Below are positions 35,903 through 43,065 of a DNA stretch of 60,794 nucleotides, piece by piece. The translations under genes and the position numbers were made by a program. The stretch comes from Kocuria sp. p3-SID1428 (GTDB taxonomy: Bacteria; Actinomycetota; Actinomycetes; Actinomycetales; Micrococcaceae): the NCBI RefSeq assembly GCF_025149945.1, contig NZ_JALXVH010000009.1:1-60794 (forward strand), given 5' to 3'. The stretch's first letter is position 1, and each line of letters opens with the position of its first letter. The notes under the pieces are model-generated. The model saw only the letters and a list, made by a program, of their open reading frames with translations, was not told the DNA's origin and made no database searches.

Positions 35903-38104
35903 TCAGAGATGCGGGTGGCGCGAGGCGCCGAGCTCCATGTAGATCTCCGAGACTCGCTCGGCCATGTCATTCCACTGGCGATGCTCTCGCACCCAGGTGA
36001 GGCCATTGCTGGAGAGCTGCTGGCGCAGCTCAGGCCGTTCGACGAGCTCGGCCAGCTTGGACGTCAGGTCGTCCACGTCGCCCTTGCGGTGCAGCAGCCC
36101 CGTGACGTTCGGCTGCACGATCTCGGCCAGGGCCGCCACGTCGGAGGCGACGATCGCCTTGCCCATGGCCAGAGCCTCGAAGGGCTTGAGCGGGGAGACC
36201 ATCTCGCACACCGGCAGCGGCAGCCGCGGGAACGGGGCGATGTCCACGAGCGAGTAGTAGCGCTCCACGTCCTCGTGGGGCACCCGGCCGAGGAAGCGCA
36301 CGACGTCGCTCAGCTCGCGCTCCTCGACCTCGGAGCGGAAGCGCTCCAGCTCGGCGCCGTCCCCCACGATCACGACCGCGAAGTCGTTGCGCTGGGATCG
36401 CATCCGCTCGGCGGCCTCGATCAGCAGCCCGAGCCCCTCGTAATCCAGAACGGAGCCGATGTAGCCGATCACTGTTCTGTCTTGGAAGCCGAGCCGCGCC
36501 TCCAGCTCGGCATCGCGAGGCTGCGGGGTGAAGCGCTCTGCATCGACCGCATTGGGAACCACCGTGATCTTGTCCCCGTCCACTCCACGCTTGATGAGCT
36601 CGTCCTTCAGAGCCTGCGTGATGGCCAGGACGTGAGTCGCGTTGGCGGCCGCATCGGCCTCCATGCGCGCCATGAACCGGTACATCCCGCCCTTCGCCCA
36701 TTCGAAGTCCCTTGAACCGCGCGTGACCTCCCAGAGCCCGCGAACCTCGTAGATCGACGGAATGCCGAGCCTGTTGGCCGTGGACACCGTGGCCAGGCCA
36801 TTCCAATGGTTCGAGGCGCCGTGCAGGATCTGCGGCCTGTCCTCCATAGCCTTGGCCTCCAGCGCAGAGACGTAGCGCTTGATGTACTCCGTGATGGGGC
36901 TCTTCTTCTCGATCCCCGGCGTGGTGCTCAGCCGGTGGTACGGGACGCCGTCCACCAGGTTGGACGGGGCGATTTCCCCGAGCTTGTCCATCTTGGGCAT
37001 GTCGTAGGGGTAGCCCAGCCGGGTGACGCCCTGGACATCCCAGCCCTGGCCGCGCAGCCCGGAGAGCAGGCCGTGGGTGCGCGTGCTGTAGCCGGCCGAG
37101 TGGAAGGGCAGGGAGTTGTGCAGCATGTAGAGCACGCGATCGGGGATCGGCTCGTACGCAGCCTCCTTGCGCCGACGCGGAAAGGGGAACCCCTTCTCTG
37201 CCAGCTGGTACTTCGTGGGAGCTATCGAGATGGCCAGCCGCTCGCTCTGCTCCTTCCCCCACGCATCCGAGGGCTCCAGTCGCGTGTATTCCGCGAGCAG
37301 TCGCTGGGCCCCTTCTGTCCGATTGGCGCGCAGATCACGACGGATAGCCTGCCGCAGGCTCCAGCGAGGCACCGCCCGATCCGGCAGCTGGCGCATCAGC
37401 TCGATGGCCCGCGTACGCCGTCCGTGCTGCAGGCAGAACAGCAGCCGCGCCAGGATCCACTCGTCGTCCGCCAGCCACGCCGGCTTCTCACGGGTGGTGG
37501 CATCCTCATCGCGATGATGATGAAGATCGACCACGGCCCGAGTCACCCGATCCGGACTCGCGCCCAGGATCTCCAGGGCATCAGAACGTCGAACCGGCAC
37601 GAAGAGATCGAGGGCGCGACGATGCTGATCGGGGCGCTCGGGCAGCACGGCGATCAGCTCATCCATCGCCTCAGACACCGACGACAGCCGGTCGGTGTCC
37701 TCTCCTGCGGCGACCACCAGCATCTCCACCGCATCCAGGTTGGCCGGATTCACCGCCACGCTGTTCTTGAAGGCCTCGAAGGAGGCGTCGAAGGCCTTCA
37801 GCTCCATCAGGCGCATGGCGAACAGGAACCACGCCGAGCTGTCCTGCGGGTCCTGCAGGGTCAGCTTCCGAAGCTGGTCAGCGGCCTGGTACGCATCGTC
37901 GGCAGCCCGAGCCGCGGCTGAGGCCTCACGAAGACGCCGACCGACCTCCTCCGTCCGTTCCTCCGCGCGCCGGGGGTCCTCCCCCACGGACTCGGTCTCC
38001 GGGATGGCCCGGCATTCGTAGCCGCGGGGGGCGAGTCGCTGCGCGGCCTCTCCCCTGGCGTGCCAGAGACGACGGCGGAGTTCCTGGACGGTGACGAAGG
38101 GCAT
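35903..38104 (-). CDS. GT4 glycosyltransferase with N-terminal TPR-like region
   Basis: A 733-residue cytoplasmic or membrane-peripheral enzyme. The first 310 residues are helical, with TPR-like repeats (SAWFLFAMRLMELKAFDASF, EAFKNSVAVNPANLDAVEML). From about residue 321 a GT-B glycosyltransferase of family 4 follows: LYMLHNSLPFHSAGYSTRTH, IYEVRGLWEVTRG, VPNAVDAERF, IGYIGSVLDYEGLGLLIEA and MVSPLKPFEALAMGKAIVAS. The TPR part probably binds partner proteins of the polymer machinery. The glycosyltransferase half is closely related to those at 56368, 30448 and 47023, all with an S/T-G-Y/W motif near a THxL stretch. Sugar specificity cannot be read from the sequence. It is followed after 48 bp by the upstream wecC copy and precedes the fusion gene by 61 bp. 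Confidence 0.88.
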   Translation of the reverse strand: MPFVTVQELRRRLWHARGEAAQRLAPRGYECRAIPETESVGEDPRRAEERTEEVGRRLREASAAARAADDAYQAADQLRKLTLQDPQDSSAWFLFAMRLMELKAFDASFEAFKNSVAVNPANLDAVEMLVVAAGEDTDRLSSVSEAMDELIAVLPERPDQHRRALDLFVPVRRSDALEILGASPDRVTRAVVDLHHHRDEDATTREKPAWLADDEWILARLLFCLQHGRRTRAIELMRQLPDRAVPRWSLRQAIRRDLRANRTEGAQRLLAEYTRLEPSDAWGKEQSERLAISIAPTKYQLAEKGFPFPRRRKEAAYEPIPDRVLYMLHNSLPFHSAGYSTRTHGLLSGLRGQGWDVQGVTRLGYPYDMPKMDKLGEIAPSNLVDGVPYHRLSTTPGIEKKSPITEYIKRYVSALEAKAMEDRPQILHGASNHWNGLATVSTANRLGIPSIYEVRGLWEVTRGSRDFEWAKGGMYRFMARMEADAAANATHVLAITQALKDELIKRGVDGDKITVVPNAVDAERFTPQPRDAELEARLGFQDRTVIGYIGSVLDYEGLGLLIEAAERMRSQRNDFAVVIVGDGAELERFRSEVEERELSDVVRFLGRVPHEDVERYYSLVDIAPFPRLPLPVCEMVSPLKPFEALAMGKAIVASDVAALAEIVQPNVTGLLHRKGDVDDLTSKLAELVERPELRQQLSSNGLTWVREHRQWNDMAERVSEIYMELGASRHPHL

Positions 38105-38152
38105 GCGGTCTCCTCTGCGGGGGCAGTCAGCGATGTGTTCGGTTCTCGGTGC

Positions 38153-39415
38153 TCAGCGCCAGAGGCCCTTGGTATCCACCACAGCCTTACCCACCAGAGC
38201 AGTCGCAGCCACCGACTTGAACTCATCGTGATCCACCAGCACCAGCACCACATCAGCACGCTCGATCGCATCCGCAGTCTCCGCCAGCTCCACATTCACC
38301 AACCCAGCCAAAGCCTTCGGCAGCTCAGACACATTCGGCTCCACCGCCAACACCGAGGCCCCCGGCAGCGCCTCCGCCAGATCCCGGGTGATGTTCAACG
38401 CCGGCGACTCCCGCAGATCATCAATATTCGCCTTGAACGCCAACCCCAGCGCCGCCACCACAGGCCTCTGGCGACCAGCCAGCGCCTCACGCACCTGGCC
38501 GATCACCCACTTCGGCTTCCCATCATTGACCTCACGCGCCGTGCGGATCAGATTCGAGTTCTCCCGATCCGAGGACACGATGAACCACGGATCCACCGCA
38601 ATGCAGTGCCCACCCACACCCGGACCGGGCTGCAGAATATTCACCCGCGGATGGTGATTCGCCAGCTCGATGAGCTCCCACACATCGATGCCCAGCTTGT
38701 CCGAGATCAGCGACAGCTCATTCGCGAAAGCGATATTCACATCACGGAACGAGTTCTCCGTCAGCTTCGCCATCTCCGCAGTCACATCATCCGTGACCAG
38801 CAGCTCACCCTCACAGAACGTGGCATACACAGCCTTGCCCCGGGCGGCCGCCTCCGGAGTCATGCCCCCGATGATCCGATCATTCGTGACCAGCTCCTCC
38901 ATCGCCTTGCCCGGCAGGATCCGCTCCGGGCAGTACGCCAGATGGATCAGCTTCTTCTCACCCTTCTCCGCCTCGGCCGGATCCACCGTCAGATCCGGAC
39001 GAGCCTCGGTGAGCACACGACCCAGCAGACGCGTGGTCTGCGGCGGCGACGTCGACTCCAGAATCACCAGCTCATCACCCTCAAGCAGCGGAGCGATGCT
39101 GCGCCCAGCCGCCTCGATATACGAGGTATCCCCCACGTAGTCATCCTTGAACGGCGTCGGCACCGCGATCACAAACGCATCACCATGCTGCATCTGCGTC
39201 GAAGCCGTCAGCTGACCAGACTCCACCGCACGACGCAGCTCCTCCTCCAGACCCGGCTCCACGATCGTGACCTCACCACGAGCCACCCGCTCCACCACCG
39301 ACTCATTGACATCCACACCCTTGACCCGCACACCGCTGTTCGCCAGCGTCACCGCAGTCGGCAAGCCGATATACCCCAGCCCCACGAACACGACGGTCTG
39401 ATTGGTCTCAGTCAT
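38153..39415 (-). CDS. wecC: UDP-N-acetyl-D-mannosamine dehydrogenase, copy 1
   Basis: A 420-residue NAD-dependent enzyme oxidising UDP-ManNAc twice to UDP-ManNAcA. The Rossmann motif is VVFVGLGYIGLPTAVTLANS. The catalytic Lys region is AKLTENSFRDVNIAFANE, the catalytic Cys lies in GVGGHCIAVDPWF, and the C-terminal UDP-binding domain holds LGLAFKANIDDLRESPALN. The ribosome-binding site AGGACGAG precedes the ATG at 39415. I count 14 amino-acid differences from the copy at 51221, and the DNA similarity extends 24 bp upstream of the start. With wecB (21789) it forms the ManNAcA precursor pathway found in teichuronic acids and enterobacterial common antigen. Confidence 0.95.
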   Translation of the reverse strand: MTETNQTVVFVGLGYIGLPTAVTLANSGVRVKGVDVNESVVERVARGEVTIVEPGLEEELRRAVESGQLTASTQMQHGDAFVIAVPTPFKDDYVGDTSYIEAAGRSIAPLLEGDELVILESTSPPQTTRLLGRVLTEARPDLTVDPAEAEKGEKKLIHLAYCPERILPGKAMEELVTNDRIIGGMTPEAAARGKAVYATFCEGELLVTDDVTAEMAKLTENSFRDVNIAFANELSLISDKLGIDVWELIELANHHPRVNILQPGPGVGGHCIAVDPWFIVSSDRENSNLIRTAREVNDGKPKWVIGQVREALAGRQRPVVAALGLAFKANIDDLRESPALNITRDLAEALPGASVLAVEPNVSELPKALAGLVNVELAETADAIERADVVLVLVDHDEFKSVAATALVGKAVVDTKGLWR

Positions 39416-39439
39416 AACTACTCGTCCTTGATCTCCGCC
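38153..39439 (-). repeat. 1.29-kb direct repeat (wecC copy 1)
   Basis: Nearly identical in DNA and in the same orientation as 51221-52507. Similarity begins at the wecC stop codon and ends after ATCTCCGCC upstream of its ribosome-binding site. Confidence 0.9.
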
Positions 39440-39735
39440 GACCTCAGGACCGCGCCGACTCCCGTCGGCTTCCTCAGGCTGTGGGCTGTTCTGGTGTTCG
39501 AATCAGCAGTCATCCTATGCATAACAGGGGTCATGTCCCCGAAACTGCGCACGTCATCGTTCGGTCATCTTCTCTGCGCCGCGTAAGGATCAGTCACGCG
39601 TCCGGGGCCCGCCACGCCGGAGATGTTGCGGCAGACTGCACGATCCGACGTATTCGCAGCCTCGTCCTGCGGGTGAAGACCTGAGACCATCGTTCAGCAC
39701 ACCGTCGCACTCCTGCCGGAAGGTCCCACTAGCCC
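39416..39735. other. Divergent intergenic region between wecC copy 1 and the asparagine-synthetase-like gene
   Basis: A 320-bp gap holding the end of the direct repeat (to 39439), a candidate minus-strand promoter (39512-39539) and, near 39713-39722, CCGGAAGG, a possible ribosome-binding site for the gene at 39736. No small gene is convincing. Confidence 0.45.
39512..39539 (-). promoter_or_regulatory. Candidate promoter for wecC copy 1
   Basis: On the minus strand GGGACA (39539-39534) and TAGGAT (39517-39512) are 16 bases apart, giving a start about 90 nt before the wecC ATG. The -35 element overlaps a near palindrome, GGGGTCATGTCCCC, which could be an operator. Confidence 0.3.
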
Positions 39736-41694
39736 ATGCCGATCGAGCGCCCCTACCCCCGAGGCTTCCTGCTGCACGAGACGAGCAGGCAGGTGGACAT
39801 CCCCGCAGGCTGGACAAAGACCCCCCTGCACCCTTCCGGCTGGACGCTGTCCCACGATCCGGAGCTGGCGCTCGATCTCCGGGAGGCCGACGACGGCTCC
39901 TCGGCGGTGCTGGTCCTCGGCATGTGCCTGTACGCCGGTGACGACGAGAAGGAGATCGCACCGGCCGCCCGCCTGGCTGAGGCATGGCGTCACTCCACGA
40001 CCGCCCTGTTGGACGAGCTCGACATGCTCGGCGGGCGATTCGCCGTGCTCACCGTCGAGCCGGATCAAGTGGTGATCCGGCAGGATGCCATGGGCGTGCG
40101 CACCGTGTACTTCTCCCCCGTGACTCGACTCGTGGGAAGCCATGCGAATCTCCTGCAGGAGATCACGCTGCTCGAAGAGCGCACCGCGCACGGCGGACGT
40201 TCTGCCGTGCTGGTCACGTGGTCGAGAACCCCGTATCTCGGAATGGATGCGCTGCTCCCGAATCACGAGCTGCGCCTGCCGGAGTGGTCCGTCCACCGGT
40301 TCTACCCGCGAGAGGCCAACCGGTACGCGCACATGAGCCTCGCCGAGCGGCTGCAGCTCTTCCGGAGCCGCTGGAACAGGGAACAGGATGATCTTCGGGC
40401 CCAGGACGCCGAACTGGTGATGTCCCTGACCGGCGGTGCAGACAGCAGGACCGGGCTCGCCCTGAGCTGGAAGCATCGTGAGGACATCACGATGTTCACC
40501 TACACAGCCAGCACACAAGGCGGCGGACGGTACCGGAAGAGCCTCGCGAAGGATCGGGTGATCGTCAACAGCCTGCTGGAGATCATGCCTGAGGCCAGAC
40601 ACCAGTACTTCTACCTCGACGACACCACTACGGAACTGACCGAGACGCAGCAGGAACTGGTGCGTCGGAACACCATCGGCCGCCACGGCGCATGGCTGCT
40701 CCCGCACTATCTGCGAGAGTTCTCCAGTGGGCGGCACATCCACCTGCGAGGTGCCGGTTATGAAGTGGGACGAGCCTACTGGGACGTCCGAGCGGAAACG
40801 GACAACCTGACGTCTCTGCGCTCACTGTTCCTCGCCAGGACGAAGAAGGCCTCGTCACAGGAACCGCAGACGGAAGCGCTGGCGTACTTCGACGAAGGCA
40901 TCCGACGCTGGGAGTACGACGGCGACCTCCATGGCTATCACCTCCGCGATCTCTACTACTGGGAGATGCGCATGGGCCGCTGGAGTGCGGAAATCATGAA
41001 TGAGACAGATATCGCCTTCGAGACGTGCATCATGATCAACTCCAGATCGCTTCTGGAGATCGCCCTGTCGTTCCCTGTGGAAGACCGTCGCTCCGGGTTC
41101 TTCTTCGCCGAGCTGATCAACGACTCCTACCCCCTGCTGAATTTCTTCGGGAAGAATGATCTGCGCAATCTGTACGAGATCACCCGGGATCAGCAGCGCA
41201 AGGAGCAGGCTTCCGCGAAGACCGAGGAAGTGTCACTCACGCCCGAGGTCCTCATCGTCACGTCGGAGGAGATGACAACGATCCCCGCCCACGAGAACCT
41301 CCTGCAGCTGCCGCAGAAGGACTTCGCCCCCGGGACGGCGGCACTGCGCAGCTTCTCCCCGGCCAGAGTCGATGGAGAGCTGCGCTTCACGGTCACCTCG
41401 AGATACGCCAATCCGAGGTCGGGCGGCTACTGGCACTGCCAGATCTGGGTGAACGACCGCTTGCATGTCAGCTGGCCGGCGGGAACCTCCGATTCACCCG
41501 TTCATGTCACCGTCACCGACCTGCGCGCCGGCGACATCGTCTCGATCGGCAATGCGGCGCTCGTCGATCGCCGCAGCACGACATCCTGGTCGAAGGCCAG
41601 CCGCGCCTGGATCGAGGACGTGGTGTTCGAGCCGCGGGCACCGATCGGTGAGGCCTGTGTGGGAATAGATGCCCCTCGAGCCACCAGGCCGTGA
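39736..41694 (+). CDS. Asparagine-synthetase-like protein (copy B) with a C-terminal beta domain
   Basis: A 652-residue protein, the only plus-strand gene of the right-hand locus. An N-terminal region of about 190 residues resembles a class II amidotransferase fold (FAVLTVEPDQVVIRQDAMGV). The synthetase domain has the PP-loop variant MSLTGGADSRTGLALSW near residue 230, with Thr in place of the usual first Ser, and continues to about residue 480. The last 150 residues are beta-rich (RFTVTSRYANPRSGGYWHCQ) and could bind carbohydrate. The N terminus MPIERPYPRG has no Cys, so a glutaminase reaction is unlikely. Amidation of ManNAcA carboxylates, or an amide ligation like that of beta-lactam synthetase, are the two most plausible chemistries. 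It converges on hydrolase copy 4, with a strong hairpin between. Confidence 0.8.
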   Translation: MPIERPYPRGFLLHETSRQVDIPAGWTKTPLHPSGWTLSHDPELALDLREADDGSSAVLVLGMCLYAGDDEKEIAPAARLAEAWRHSTTALLDELDMLGGRFAVLTVEPDQVVIRQDAMGVRTVYFSPVTRLVGSHANLLQEITLLEERTAHGGRSAVLVTWSRTPYLGMDALLPNHELRLPEWSVHRFYPREANRYAHMSLAERLQLFRSRWNREQDDLRAQDAELVMSLTGGADSRTGLALSWKHREDITMFTYTASTQGGGRYRKSLAKDRVIVNSLLEIMPEARHQYFYLDDTTTELTETQQELVRRNTIGRHGAWLLPHYLREFSSGRHIHLRGAGYEVGRAYWDVRAETDNLTSLRSLFLARTKKASSQEPQTEALAYFDEGIRRWEYDGDLHGYHLRDLYYWEMRMGRWSAEIMNETDIAFETCIMINSRSLLEIALSFPVEDRRSGFFFAELINDSYPLLNFFGKNDLRNLYEITRDQQRKEQASAKTEEVSLTPEVLIVTSEEMTTIPAHENLLQLPQKDFAPGTAALRSFSPARVDGELRFTVTSRYANPRSGGYWHCQIWVNDRLHVSWPAGTSDSPVHVTVTDLRAGDIVSIGNAALVDRRSTTSWSKASRAWIEDVVFEPRAPIGEACVGIDAPRATRP

Positions 41695-41739
41695 GAGGCC
41701 CTGTCCCTCGGCGACGGGGTCGCCGAGGGACAGGGCCTC
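41695..41739. terminator. Bidirectional terminator with a 21-bp perfect stem
   Basis: The 21-base arm starting GAGGCCCTGTCC pairs perfectly with its partner ending GGACAGGGCCTC around a GGG loop. It starts at the base after the stop codon of the asparagine-synthetase-like gene and lies 43 bp beyond the convergent hydrolase stop. Confidence 0.85.
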
Positions 41740-41781
41740 AGTGAAGGAGTCGCTGAGCCGAACGCGGGTGGCGCCTGAGCC

Positions 41782-43065
41782 TCACCTGCTCAGGCGCAGC
41801 GTCCTGCGCAGCAGCACCTTGCCGAATCCATCGCTGAGCACCACATCGGCATGATCCGCACCCTCCAGGGAGGGAATCACCCAATCCCCGGGGATCTCGG
41901 TGGGCGTCGACCGGCTCAGCTGCTTGTCCTGCGCATCCCGGACCACGGCTGACCAGCGCATCCGACCGAACCCCGACGGAAGCCGCTTGGACTCCGCCAC
42001 GATCCTGCGACCCGTGACGCGCCAGCTGAGCAGCCCGGAGAGCAGCTCGGCCTGGGCCTCGAAGGACTCGGGGCGCTCGGCGACGGCTCGCCCGTCGAAG
42101 GTCGGGGCCTCATCCAGCTGCTCCACCCGCTCCAGAACTGTCGCGTCGTCGGAGGCCAGGAGCCTTGTCAGGATCCCGCGGATCGCTGCTGCCGACGGCG
42201 GGGCATGCCCGATGCCCGTCTCTGCCTGCCAGATGACCTGATTCTCACCGCGAGTCCACAGGCCCGCAGAGTGCCGCCGGTAGCCGTGCTGGCGCAGGTA
42301 CGGCACACAGTGGCCCTTCAGATGGGAATCGGTGATGCTCTGCAGGTACAGCAGACGGCGCGGCGACTGCGCGGGGATCGTCTCGCGCACCAGGTCCACG
42401 CACCTGTGCTGATCGCGGGCTTCCTTCCGAAACAGGGACTTCCAGTACTTGCCGCCCAATCGGCCTGCCAGCTGAGGGAAGGCGATCTGCCCGTACCGGC
42501 GTGCATACAGCGGCATATAGCTGGCGATATCCGTCTGCGGATTCCAGACGAAGGCCGAGCAGAAGCGCCCGAGACGGTGAGCCGTCTGGAGAGCGCCGAA
42601 TCCGCCGGCAGATCCGCCGATCAGCCACAGGTCGCCGTCCAGCCGAACCGCCAGCGGCCGCAGCAGCTCCTCCACGGCTCGCTGCACGTCCTGGAAGACC
42701 GATCCCGCGTACCAGGCGATATTGAGATCCCCACGCAAGGCGAGGGTCGGGTCCGAGATCGCGATCAGCGGCACCCCCAGCTGGGGCCCCAAGGAGCGTC
42801 CGGAGACGAAGGGAGGCTTGCGCGCCTTGCGCTTGCCGACCGCTCCCGAGAAGACGACCAGGACCGCACCGGAAAGCTGCTCGAACGGCTGTCCGATGGT
42901 CAGCAGCTCGAGCGGGGCGCCATGGGCCCGTTCGATGACGTGGTAGCCGTCGCCGTGCTCCGAAGAGGCATGGAATGCCTCGAGGTCCGCCCAGCGGTGC
43001 ACCGCCTCGGAGCCGTAGGCGGACTCCTGGCGCTGCGGTGCGGACGTCTGCTCCGCCTCGCTCAT
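41782..43065 (-). CDS. GxSAGG alpha/beta-hydrolase-like protein (copy 4)
   Basis: A 427-residue soluble protein with an intact set of family motifs: nucleophile LWLIGGSAGGFGALQTAHRL near residue 155, FVWNPQTDIASYMPLY, and the candidate catalytic His in AETGIGHAPPSAAAIRG near residue 284. The final 110 residues form a beta-rich region (SGFGRMRWSAVVRDAQDKQL), as in copy 1. The start overlaps the end of the 1214-residue glycosyltransferase gene by 4 bp, so it is the last gene of the long minus-strand operon and must serve the same polymer. A 9-bp hairpin spans its stop codon. Esterase or acyltransferase activity on the glycan is inferred from the fold only. Confidence 0.75.
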   Translation of the reverse strand: MSEAEQTSAPQRQESAYGSEAVHRWADLEAFHASSEHGDGYHVIERAHGAPLELLTIGQPFEQLSGAVLVVFSGAVGKRKARKPPFVSGRSLGPQLGVPLIAISDPTLALRGDLNIAWYAGSVFQDVQRAVEELLRPLAVRLDGDLWLIGGSAGGFGALQTAHRLGRFCSAFVWNPQTDIASYMPLYARRYGQIAFPQLAGRLGGKYWKSLFRKEARDQHRCVDLVRETIPAQSPRRLLYLQSITDSHLKGHCVPYLRQHGYRRHSAGLWTRGENQVIWQAETGIGHAPPSAAAIRGILTRLLASDDATVLERVEQLDEAPTFDGRAVAERPESFEAQAELLSGLLSWRVTGRRIVAESKRLPSGFGRMRWSAVVRDAQDKQLSRSTPTEIPGDWVIPSLEGADHADVVLSDGFGKVLLRRTLRLSR

